Source: an uncultured Ruminococcus sp. (GTDB lineage Bacteria > Bacillota > Clostridia > Oscillospirales > CAG-272). From it: DNA of 8,561 bases. The stretch lies in NCBI GenBank assembly GCA_902782785.1, contig CACZOH010000266.1, positions 1 through 8,561 of the forward strand. The letters are read 5' to 3'. The notes below the pieces were generated by a model, which made no database searches, had not been told where the DNA came from, and worked only from the letters and a program-made list of their open reading frames with translations. The translations under genes were made by a program, and so were the position numbers. Positions 1 to 6,161 of the stretch are shown piece by piece; position 1 is the stretch's first letter; each line of letters starts with the position of its first letter.

Positions 1-43
1 CCCTGCCCGGTTCGCGATCACAGATCGCTTCACCGCTTTGGCT

Positions 44-67
44 AAAAACTTCACACCGTGAAGTTTT
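44..67 (-). terminator. Terminator after the YolD/polymerase operon
   Basis: A perfect 10-bp inverted repeat (AAAACTTCAC at 45-54, GTGAAGTTTT at 58-67) has a 3-nt loop. Read on the minus strand the stem runs into five T residues (44-48), and it lies about 65 nt beyond the yolD-like stop codon. The plus-strand side is also T-rich, so it could work in both directions. The rest of 1-132 holds two smaller inverted repeats: GCGATC/GATCGC at 14-28, and CTTAAC/GTTAAG at 68-102 enclosing CCCC/GGGG. I see no gene there. Confidence 0.65.
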
Positions 68-132
68 CTTAACGCGTCGCGCCCCAACGGGGGAAGGTTA
101 AGAGTGAAGGAGTCGGGAAACGGCGGACTTTT

Positions 133-459
133 TTACACCGTCGCCCTGAATCCTATGTCGTATATATCGTCAAACCACACCTTTTCGCCGTCTATCACGA
201 GATATTTGTACGTTGTGTCGATCTTGTCTATGACGCCGCACAGCGTCACGTCGTGGAACGCGGAATAGCAGGATATTTCCGCCTGCATACCCTTTTCAAG
301 CTTCATTATCACTCTTGAATTCCGCTCCGCCGCCTCCTCCGATATCTCGCGCTTTTCCACTCTTGAATGGCGTTCCTCTCTGTCGCGGAGAGCCTCGTGC
401 AGTCCTTTCAGCGAGTCGAACGGCGCAAACTGCTTAGCTCTTTCCTTTTGCGTCATCAT
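133..459 (-). CDS. YolD-like protein, partner of the SOS polymerase
   Basis: This 108-residue protein resembles the YolD-like family, small Firmicute proteins encoded beside UvrX/YqjW-type Y-family polymerases. The N-terminal RAKQFAPFDSLKGL segment (residues 7-20) is characteristic. A charged stretch follows (about 25-55), then a short beta-rich C-terminal half (about 58-105) with IDKIDTTYKYLVI. Its molecular function is not established; a UmuD-like accessory role has been suggested for the family. It starts inside the polymerase gene, sharing 26 bp, so the two are probably translationally coupled. Two adjacent ATG codons (457-459 and 454-456) are possible starts. The AGGAGG at 474-479 is 14 nt from the first, further than usual, while a weaker AGGA lies nearer, so the start is uncertain by one residue. 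It should be co-expressed with the polymerase from the LexA-boxed promoter. Confidence 0.85.
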   Translation of the reverse strand: MMTQKERAKQFAPFDSLKGLHEALRDREERHSRVEKREISEEAAERNSRVIMKLEKGMQAEISCYSAFHDVTLCGVIDKIDTTYKYLVIDGEKVWFDDIYDIGFRATV

Positions 460-1714
460 ATCCTGCTCTGTGTCCTCCTATAAATCCGTTTCTTTCGCGC
501 TGCGTGCCCTCCTTCGTATAGTTTATGCCGGAGAGCACGGCGTTTTTTCCGTACCTTTGATTTATGCCGAGCACGGCGCGGCAAAGCGATCTTTCACGCT
601 CCACCGCGTCCGGGTCGACAAAAAAATTATACCCCTCGCATCCCTCGTCAAGCACGTCGTCAAACGAGACGGCGAGCCGCCTCACCTTGAAAAACGGGTT
701 TACCGCGGCGTCGTATATCCCGAGCGCGACTCTTACCAGAAACGACGGCAGATTTGTCGTCACGTCAAGCCGCTTCATCCCCTTGCCCGGCGCCGTCACG
801 TCACGCGAATAACCGATGAACACGGCGACAGAGTTTGTGACGACTCTGCGCTTCATCAGCTCCGCCGCGCCGTTCAACACCATCTCCTGCATCACCGTCC
901 GCGCCTCCTTATACGTGTAATCCCGCGGCAGTATCTGCGAAAACGACACGGAATGCGATTTGCTTCTGTAGCTTTTTATATCCGATAAAAGACACGTCTC
1001 GCGTCCCCACGCGTGGTCTATCAAAAGCTCCGCGTCACGCCCGAACAGCTTATACATAAAGCCCGCCGGCATTATCGTTATACCGTACATATCAAATATT
1101 CCGTACCGCTCAAGCCGTTTGGCTGTACCCGACGCCACCATCCAGAAATCCGTTATCGGTCTGTGATGCCAGAGCGTCTTTTTGTATATCTCCTCGTTTA
1201 AAAATCCGATACGGTCGCGCGTGTGCTTTGCGACTATGTCGAGCGCGATCTTCGCAAGATACAGATTGGTCCCTATCCCCGCGGTAGACGGGATATGCGT
1301 GCGCCGCGCTATTTCCGTCATAAGGAATCTTGCAAAATCGAACTTGTCTTTTTTATACGATATGAGATATTCCGTCGCGTCTATGAACGCCTCGTCTATC
1401 GAATATACGTGTATATCCTGCGCGTCTATGTAATCGAGATATATCGAATATATATCCGCCGCGTATTTTATATATACCGCCATGCGCGGAGGAGCTATTT
1501 CATATTTTATCGACGACGGAATATCGGAAAGACGGCACCTGTTCCATACGCCCTGCGCCTTCATTTTCGGCGTGACCGCCAGACAAAGCGCGTTTTTTCC
1601 GCGCGTGACGTCCGCTACGACGAGATTTGTCTCAAACGGGTCGAGCCCGCGCTCGGCGCACTCCACGGACGCGAAAAACGTCTTCATATCTATGCAGAAA
1701 TACGTTCTGTCCAC
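434..1714 (-). CDS. Y-family translesion DNA polymerase (UvrX/YqjW-like)
   Basis: This 426-residue protein is a Y-family DNA polymerase of the UmuC/UvrX/YqjW type, expected to copy past damaged bases with low fidelity. Visible landmarks are the first catalytic aspartate in IDMKTFFASVE (Asp9, with Phe14 at the steric-gate position), the VYSIDEAF motif with catalytic Asp107 and Glu108, and the GIGTNLYLAK palm/thumb segment near residues 147-156. The C-terminal TQRERNGFIGGH segment resembles the tail of Firmicute YolD-linked polymerases. I place the start at the GTG at 1712-1714, because AGGAGG (1723-1728) lies 8 nt upstream of it. The in-frame GTG at 1721-1723 would use the last G of that Shine-Dalgarno itself. 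The gene lies first in an operon with the overlapping yolD-like gene, behind a consensus promoter with two LexA boxes. All catalytic residues are present, so it looks functional. Confidence 0.92.
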   Translation of the reverse strand: MDRTYFCIDMKTFFASVECAERGLDPFETNLVVADVTRGKNALCLAVTPKMKAQGVWNRCRLSDIPSSIKYEIAPPRMAVYIKYAADIYSIYLDYIDAQDIHVYSIDEAFIDATEYLISYKKDKFDFARFLMTEIARRTHIPSTAGIGTNLYLAKIALDIVAKHTRDRIGFLNEEIYKKTLWHHRPITDFWMVASGTAKRLERYGIFDMYGITIMPAGFMYKLFGRDAELLIDHAWGRETCLLSDIKSYRSKSHSVSFSQILPRDYTYKEARTVMQEMVLNGAAELMKRRVVTNSVAVFIGYSRDVTAPGKGMKRLDVTTNLPSFLVRVALGIYDAAVNPFFKVRRLAVSFDDVLDEGCEGYNFFVDPDAVERERSLCRAVLGINQRYGKNAVLSGINYTKEGTQRERNGFIGGHRAGYDDAKGKS

Positions 1715-1722
1715 CGCGCTCA

Positions 1723-1728
1723 CCTCCT
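1723..1728 (-). promoter_or_regulatory. Shine-Dalgarno that decides the polymerase start
   Basis: The minus strand reads AGGAGG followed by eight bases and then GTG at 1712-1714. A longer reading frame exists from GTG at 1721-1723, but that codon overlaps the Shine-Dalgarno, which makes it an implausible start. Confidence 0.8.
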
Positions 1729-1749
1729 TTTTGTCCCGGAACCGGCAAA

Positions 1750-1761
1750 GAACATTTGTTC
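1750..1761. promoter_or_regulatory. LexA (SOS) box 1
   Basis: GAACATTTGTTC is a perfect match to the Firmicute LexA operator core GAAC-N4-GTTC. It lies just downstream of the polymerase -10 element, over about +4 to +15 of the predicted transcript, where bound LexA would block initiation or escape. Confidence 0.88.
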
Positions 1762-1771
1762 TTTCGTCCGT

Positions 1772-1800
1772 ATTATACTACACGAACATTTGTTTGTCAA
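1772..1800 (-). promoter_or_regulatory. Sigma-A promoter of the polymerase/yolD operon
   Basis: On the minus strand TTGACA (1795-1800) and TATAAT (1772-1777) are separated by exactly 17 bp, a perfect housekeeping consensus. The predicted start is near 1765, giving a leader of about 50 nt. So strong a core promoter for a mutagenic polymerase implies tight repression, which the two overlapping or adjacent LexA boxes would supply. Confidence 0.88.
1784..1795. promoter_or_regulatory. LexA (SOS) box 2
   Basis: GAACATTTGTTT, within CGAACATTTGTTTG at 1783-1796, matches GAAC-N4-GTTC at all but the last position. It occupies the spacer of the polymerase promoter and touches the -35 element at 1795. 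Its centre is 34 bp from that of box 1, about three helical turns, so LexA dimers on the two boxes could lie on a similar face of the DNA. Confidence 0.75.
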
Positions 1801-1887
1801 GAGGTTTTTTGAAAATTGAAAAAATTTTCATCGTCCGAATATCTTTTGCCGTATCGGTCAAGAATAAAAAAAACGGAGGTGAAAAAA

Positions 1888-2496
1888 ATGAAATTCAGAT
1901 CGCTTATGATTTTTACGTCGCTTGTTTTACTTATGTCGGTCGCGAGCGCGGCTCTGCCGCTGAACGGCGAAACGGAGCTTTACGACAAGCTGATACGTCT
2001 GCACGTCATAGCAAATTCCGACAGCGAGGAGGATCAGAGGCTCAAGCTGTGCGTGCGCGACGCGGCGCTTGACTGTATTTCCGCGCGCGTTTCGGACTGC
2101 AAAAGCGTCGAAGAGGCGAAGATCGCGATAGAGGAATGTAAAGACGTGCTTTTGTCCGTCTGCAAGGCGGCGATATCCGGGCAGGGATACGACTGTGACG
2201 TAAAAATAGAGACGGGGACGGAGAAATATCCGGAGAAGTCCTACGGCGGCTTCACTCTGCCGTCCGGAGACTATTATTCCCTGAGGATAATGATCGGAGA
2301 AGCGGCGGGACGCAACTGGTGGTGCGTGCTTTTCCCGCCTCTCTGCGTCGGCGCGGCGACGGAGGAAACCGCCGTAATGGCGTCCGCCGGGCTCACAAAG
2401 AACGAAATAGACGTCATAACGGAAAACGAAGGCAAGGGATACGTCGTAAAATTCAAGATCATTGAATTTTTGCGCGGGATTTTTGCCTCAAAATGA
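1888..2496 (+). CDS. Stage II sporulation protein R (SpoIIR)
   Basis: SpoIIR is made in the forespore under sigma-F and exported to the intermembrane space. There it stimulates the protease SpoIIGA to mature pro-sigma-E in the mother cell. This 202-residue product shows the family signatures LIRLHVIANSDSEEDQRLKL (about 35-54), YGGFTLPSGDYYSLR and GRNWWCVLFPPLC. An N-terminal hydrophobic segment (residues 5-21, ending SVASA) looks like a signal peptide or anchor. The start is the ATG at 1888, because GGAGGT (1875-1880) lies 7 nt upstream; the frame stays open to 1816 but has no ribosome site there. The length is close to Bacillus SpoIIR. It diverges from the SOS polymerase. A loose sigma-F-like arrangement (GAATA at 1837-1841, GGTCAAGAAT at 1856-1865) is visible but too weak to call. 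An AT-rich hairpin lies inside the 3' end of the gene (2448-2470). Confidence 0.93.
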   Translation: MKFRSLMIFTSLVLLMSVASAALPLNGETELYDKLIRLHVIANSDSEEDQRLKLCVRDAALDCISARVSDCKSVEEAKIAIEECKDVLLSVCKAAISGQGYDCDVKIETGTEKYPEKSYGGFTLPSGDYYSLRIMIGEAAGRNWWCVLFPPLCVGAATEETAVMASAGLTKNEIDVITENEGKGYVVKFKIIEFLRGIFASK

Positions 2497-2526
2497 CAAA
2501 TTTTCTTTAAATTACTGTAAAACATC

Positions 2527-2554
2527 TTGCATTTGACGAATTTTGTGATATAAT
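2527..2554 (+). promoter_or_regulatory. Promoter of pfkA
   Basis: TTGCAT (2527-2532) and TATAAT (2549-2554) are 16 bp apart, and TGA immediately before the -10 makes it an extended -10. The predicted start is about 2561, leaving a leader of nearly 60 nt. TTGACG at 2533 is only 10 bp from the -10 and is not the -35. The palindrome TAATATATATTA (2558-2569) straddles the predicted start. Confidence 0.65.
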
Positions 2555-2618
2555 GCGTAATATATATTATGCGTGGAAAAATCACGTGTAAAATCCAGAC
2601 ACGGCAGGGTGTTATAAA

Positions 2619-3680
2619 ATGACAGAATTCAAGAGGATCGGTGTACTTACGTCGGGCGGAGACGCTCCCGGAATGAACGCGGCGGTTCGCGCCGTAACGC
2701 GCTCCGCGCTTTTATGCGGCGTTGAGGTCATGGGCATATACGGCGGATATCAGGGTCTTATGGACGACGATATGAAGCTGTTCACGTCGCGTGACGTGGC
2801 GGGCATAATCTCGCACGGCGGCACAATACTGTATTCCGCTCGCGCGGCGGAGTTCAAAACCGAAGAGGGCATGGCGAAAGCCATATCCGTATGCAGAAAA
2901 AATCATATCGACGGACTGGTCGTTATAGGCGGCGACGGCACGTTCCGCGGAGCGACGGACCTTTCCGTCCGCGGGATAAAAACCGTCGGCATACCCGGAA
3001 CGATAGACAACGATATTTCGTCTACCGATTATACGATAGGCTTCGATACGGCGATGAACACCGTTATCGAGCTTATAGACAAGATACGCGATACGTGCGA
3101 ATCGCACGCGCGCTGCGACGTCGTTGAGGTCATGGGAAGAAACGCGGGCGACATAGCGATACAGACGGGTCTGGCAACGGGCGCCGTCGCGGTCGCCGTG
3201 GGAGAGCTTCCGTTTGACGAGGAAGCGGCGATAGAGCGCATAAAAAAGGCGAGAAACAACGGCAAGCGCAACTTTATCGTCGTCGTAGCCGAGGGCAAAA
3301 AGAACTTTGCGGAAGGATTTACGACGCGCATAGAGGAGAGGACCGGCGTGGAGAGCCGCTTCACGAGGCTCGGTCACGTACAGCGCGGCGGAAGTCCGAC
3401 GCTCCGCGACAGAGTGACCGCGTCGCTTATGGGACAGTTTGCGGTCGACAAGCTGTTTGAGGGACAGTCCGATATCGTGGTGTGTGAGCGCAACAGCAAG
3501 ATAGTCGCAATGAACATAGGCTTTGCGCTGAACGTTGACAAGATGTTCAAGAACAAGCTGACGGACGAGGATAAGGCGAAGATATCGCCCGAGGACCTGC
3601 GCAAAATGGAGGAGATCTGCCTTGAGCGCCAGGCGAAAAAGATGCAGCTTTACAACACCGCAAGGATCACCTGCGTGTGA
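2619..3680 (+). CDS. ATP-dependent 6-phosphofructokinase
   Basis: PfkA phosphorylates fructose 6-phosphate to fructose 1,6-bisphosphate with ATP, the committed step of cytosolic glycolysis. Visible motifs are the nucleotide loop LTSGGDAPGMNAAVR (10-24), YSARAAEF (72-79), GGDGT (104-108), catalytic PGTIDND (126-132), MGRNAGD (172-178) and RLGHVQRGGSP (250-260). Gly107 in GGDGT, where pyrophosphate-dependent enzymes carry Asp, points to ATP as donor. Arg24 and Arg28 match the allosteric effector arginines of E. coli PfkA (Arg21 and Arg25). The product has 353 residues against about 320 for typical PfkA. The extra length is a charged, helix-prone C-terminal tail from about residue 310. AGGGTG lies 8 nt before the ATG. 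The gene has its own promoter, is monocistronic, and is convergent with the fba operon that encodes the next enzyme. Confidence 0.95.
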   Translation: MTEFKRIGVLTSGGDAPGMNAAVRAVTRSALLCGVEVMGIYGGYQGLMDDDMKLFTSRDVAGIISHGGTILYSARAAEFKTEEGMAKAISVCRKNHIDGLVVIGGDGTFRGATDLSVRGIKTVGIPGTIDNDISSTDYTIGFDTAMNTVIELIDKIRDTCESHARCDVVEVMGRNAGDIAIQTGLATGAVAVAVGELPFDEEAAIERIKKARNNGKRNFIVVVAEGKKNFAEGFTTRIEERTGVESRFTRLGHVQRGGSPTLRDRVTASLMGQFAVDKLFEGQSDIVVCERNSKIVAMNIGFALNVDKMFKNKLTDEDKAKISPEDLRKMEEICLERQAKKMQLYNTARITCV

Positions 3681-3697
3681 TATTTCAAAAAAATACG

Positions 3698-3725
3698 AAC
3701 GGCGGAGATTTTTTCCGCCGTTTCA
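3698..3725 (+). terminator. First hairpin after pfkA
   Basis: A 9-bp perfect stem (AACGGCGGA at 3698-3706, TCCGCCGTT at 3714-3722) encloses a 7-nt loop. It starts 18 nt after the pfkA stop. The T tract after it is short (three T), so by itself it may be a weak terminator. A run of A on the left side would give a U tract on the opposite strand. Confidence 0.6.
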
Positions 3726-3733
3726 GTATGAAG

Positions 3734-3773
3734 AAACTCCCCGAAACAGGGAAATAGACTGAAGGAGTTTTTT
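3734..3773 (+). terminator. Second hairpin after pfkA with six-T tract
   Basis: AAACTCC (3734-3740) pairs with GGAGTTT (3764-3770) and runs into TTTTTT (3768-3773). The large loop contains a CCC/GGG mini-stem. An interleaved inverted repeat, TTCAGT (3722-3727) with ACTGAA (3758-3763), could pair instead. Confidence 0.45.
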
Positions 3774-3782
3774 CACTGACGC

Positions 3783-3824
3783 AAAAATCCGGCCGGCGCA
3801 GGTGCGCCGGCCGGTGTTTGTTTT
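3783..3824. terminator. Bidirectional terminator between pfkA and the M23 gene
   Basis: A perfect GC-only-core stem, CCGGCCGGCGCA at 3789-3800 and its complement at 3803-3814, is flanked by AAAAA (3783-3787) on the left and a T-rich tract (3817-3824) on the right. It can therefore terminate the minus-strand fba operon, whose last stop codon is about 16 nt away, and any read-through from pfkA. Confidence 0.8.
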
Positions 3825-3829
3825 AACGC

Positions 3830-5422
3830 TTATTTCGGTAATCCCGTATCGAGCATCATGAGCGGTGACACAAAGGTCTCTCCGACCGATATGCCCAGAT
3901 GGAAGCGCGACGCGTCGCCGAAGCCGCTGTCGTTCGATCTGGCTATGACGTCGCCCTGCTTTACCGCCTGTCCCACGGTCGCAAGGCTCGTATCGACCCT
4001 GCAGTACCACGAGCGCACGCCGTTTCCGTGATCGACCACCACGGTGCCGCCGTGTATCGCGGTCTCGCCGACGTATACGATCACGCCGGAGAGCACGGCT
4101 TTGACGTCGGTCCCCTTTGAAACGTCGTAATCGATGCCGTCGTGACGCGCCTCGCCGCCCGTTTCCTTGAACGTGATGTAGTTTCCGTAGCCCGTCTTGT
4201 GATCGGTGCGCTTTGTCGGCACCTTCGGCTTTTCACCCTCGCAGAGAAGACCCGAATTTGACTGCTGCGAGAATACAGTCACGCGCATCGTTTCCTCCGC
4301 CGCCTCGTTCTCCGCGGAGAACACGGACTTTATTACGGATTCGGGATTTATGTAGGTCTTGCTGTTGAACTTGAATTCGCGCACGGTTATCAGCTGCTCG
4401 TACACCGTTCCGTCGTACGTCATTTTCAGCTTGTATTCGCCGGGCACCGTCAGATACGACGTGGGAAGATACGCAAACGCTCCCGCCTCCGTATCGTAGA
4501 ACACGGGCGTCGCGTTTATGTCGGGCGTGCACTCGAACTTAAGTCCGGACGACTGCGCGTTCTTGACGGTCAGAGCGATAACGCCGCCCTGCTGTACGTC
4601 CGTCGCGCTGAACGAGAATTCCGCGTCGGGGATTATACGCGCGTTGAACTGATAAGTCGCCTCTCCGTATGAATTCTGTCCCGATTCCTCGTTCCACTTC
4701 GCGTGTATCTGTACCTTGTAGTACTTCGCTTCCTTTGTCGTTATTCCCGTGAAGTCCTGCAAAAGCTTTGAATAAAGCTGCTCGTCTCCGTCGTATACGG
4801 TTATGACCGTGTTTGACGGCTGTCTTGAAAACGATATGCCGAGCGTGGTTTTTGAAATACTGTCGATCTTTTTGATCTCGCTTGAGGAGGGCACCGTTAT
4901 CGGTATGAAATTGCCGTCGACCGTGCTGTAATTCCACTTTATCTCCATCGGCTGTATCGTCGTGGAGTTGTTGCCGACGGTAAGCACCGGGACCGCGGTG
5001 TCGTACAGACTTACGGCGTATGATTTTTCCATGAACGAGCGGCTCTTAAGACTGTCCGCCTTGAAGCATTTGTCGTCTCCGTCCTTGTAGTATACCTGCT
5101 CCGGCATTTCCGCGGACATATAGAAACGGTAGCTCGCCGTAGTGTCGCCGCGCGTGTATTTGAGCACGAAGGTCTTGAAATTATATACCGCGTCCGGTAT
5201 TGACGGTACGGACGTGCCGTCCGCAAGCTCCGTCAAAAACTTGATCTCGTCCTTGTCGTCGACCGTGAAGGTGTTGGAAAGGGAGTCCGTTATCGTGACA
5301 AGGCTCACTCCCTCCGGATCTTTTACTATTTCCGGCGGCTTCGGTTTATACAGCACTATCGCAAGTATCGCCGGCACGAGCATGACGGCAATACATATAA
5401 CAAGCAAAAATTTGTTTTTCAT
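3830..5422 (-). CDS. Membrane-anchored protein with degenerate LytM/M23 domain
   Basis: This 530-residue protein has an N-terminal transmembrane segment (about 5-25) with no lipobox cysteine, then a long extracytoplasmic part. A beta-rich, Ig-like stretch (about 265-350, PGEYKLKMTYDGT) comes before a C-terminal LytM/M23 domain (about 410-525). Against S. aureus LytM, the zinc ligands are kept (His427 and Asp431 in RHDGID, His508 in RFHLGI). Both catalytic histidines are replaced: Arg475 in SWYCRVD and Arg506 in SRFHL. It is probably not an endopeptidase and may be a structural or binding domain, as degenerate LytM domains are in SpoIIQ and divisome proteins. The ATG at 5422 has GGAGG 10 nt upstream. 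The gene is third in the operon, 16 nt after the thioesterase stop, and its ribosome site nearly touches that stop. A SpoIIQ-like role is a guess; residues 30-260 match nothing I recognise. Confidence 0.8.
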   Translation of the reverse strand: MKNKFLLVICIAVMLVPAILAIVLYKPKPPEIVKDPEGVSLVTITDSLSNTFTVDDKDEIKFLTELADGTSVPSIPDAVYNFKTFVLKYTRGDTTASYRFYMSAEMPEQVYYKDGDDKCFKADSLKSRSFMEKSYAVSLYDTAVPVLTVGNNSTTIQPMEIKWNYSTVDGNFIPITVPSSSEIKKIDSISKTTLGISFSRQPSNTVITVYDGDEQLYSKLLQDFTGITTKEAKYYKVQIHAKWNEESGQNSYGEATYQFNARIIPDAEFSFSATDVQQGGVIALTVKNAQSSGLKFECTPDINATPVFYDTEAGAFAYLPTSYLTVPGEYKLKMTYDGTVYEQLITVREFKFNSKTYINPESVIKSVFSAENEAAEETMRVTVFSQQSNSGLLCEGEKPKVPTKRTDHKTGYGNYITFKETGGEARHDGIDYDVSKGTDVKAVLSGVIVYVGETAIHGGTVVVDHGNGVRSWYCRVDTSLATVGQAVKQGDVIARSNDSGFGDASRFHLGISVGETFVSPLMMLDTGLPK

Positions 5423-5438
5423 CCGTTTCTGACCTCCC

Positions 5439-6161
5439 TTACTCTATAATGAACTCCGCTTCCGCGTTTATCTGTCCGTCGCCTCTCACGGTGCGGAAGC
5501 ATCTTATCCCGTCGACCTCTGCGGTATAGATCTTCAGCTCGCAGCCGAACGGCGCTTCGTTCAGATACGAAACGTTGAGCGAAACGACGCGGCAGTTCTG
5601 CCCGCGCCTGACCTCGGGCACGAACGAGAAGAGCATATCCGCGTATACGGTGTTGTTCATATGCCCGTTCATATCGCAGTCCGCGTAGCTTACCGTATGC
5701 TCGCCGCACAAGGCGTATTCCGCGTCGCGGTGTATCGTGCGGCGCGGTATGTCTATATCCACCGTCTCGTCGCACGAATGGAGCGAGGCGTCGACCTCCG
5801 TGACTCTGTGTATCTTTTTATCGTGTACTCCTATAAGTCCCCATACGGACGCCGCCTCCGCGACGAGATCCTCACCGCGGTAAAGCTTGTAAAAGCGGTT
5901 GAAAACAACGCCGTGACAGTCGTAAAGCCAGCTTTCGGCGGTTATTTTCTCGTGCGGGTGCAGATCCGTGTAGATGCTTGCGTTTATACGGCTCAGGATG
6001 AACGCTTTTCCGCTGTCGAACATATCCTTATAGGAACAGCCCGTCGTATAAAGCTGCAGATTTGCGCATTCCTGCATATAGCGGAGCACCGCCGTCGGAC
6101 GTATTCCGCCGAAAAGGTCCTCGTCGTGTGAATTTACGTCAAAGGTACAGGTATATTTCAT
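5439..6161 (-). CDS. Acyl-ACP thioesterase
   Basis: This 240-residue protein has the double-hotdog layout of bacterial FatA/FatB-type acyl-ACP thioesterases, which hydrolyse acyl-ACP to release free fatty acids from type II fatty-acid synthesis in the cytosol. The first hotdog spans about 1-120. The second begins near 152 and carries the signature YADCDMNGHMNNTVYADML (159-177), with Asp163, Asn165 and His167 at the catalytic positions of plant FatB. Glu202 in YLNEAPFG is a candidate for the fourth catalytic residue. Length is normal for the family. Its ATG overlaps the fba stop by one base (TAATG), so it is probably translated by coupling to fba. Chain-length specificity cannot be read from the sequence. 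Why it sits with aldolase is unclear; a link between glycolytic flux and membrane lipid turnover is conjecture. Confidence 0.88.
   Translation of the reverse strand: MKYTCTFDVNSHDEDLFGGIRPTAVLRYMQECANLQLYTTGCSYKDMFDSGKAFILSRINASIYTDLHPHEKITAESWLYDCHGVVFNRFYKLYRGEDLVAEAASVWGLIGVHDKKIHRVTEVDASLHSCDETVDIDIPRRTIHRDAEYALCGEHTVSYADCDMNGHMNNTVYADMLFSFVPEVRRGQNCRVVSLNVSYLNEAPFGCELKIYTAEVDGIRCFRTVRGDGQINAEAEFIIE

Noticed and set aside
470..1433. Long plus-strand frames opposite the Y-family polymerase.
   Set aside because: Shadow frames of a gene with clear catalytic motifs; Arg-rich compositions with no family resemblance.
1816..1887. N-terminal extension of SpoIIR to an ATG at 1816.
   Set aside because: No ribosome site there, whereas the ATG at 1888 has GGAGGT at ideal spacing and directly begins a signal-type sequence.
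2448..2470. AAAATTCAA/TTGAATTTT hairpin followed by T, resembling a terminator.
   Set aside because: It is inside the coding sequence of spoIIR before the stop, and the stem is AT-rich and weak.
3728..3757. Nine-codon frame ATG...TAG encoding MKKLPETGK, containing a sortase-like LPETG.
   Set aside because: It lies within the terminator region, lacks a ribosome site, signal peptide or membrane anchor, and its bases are explained by hairpin arms. Coincidence.
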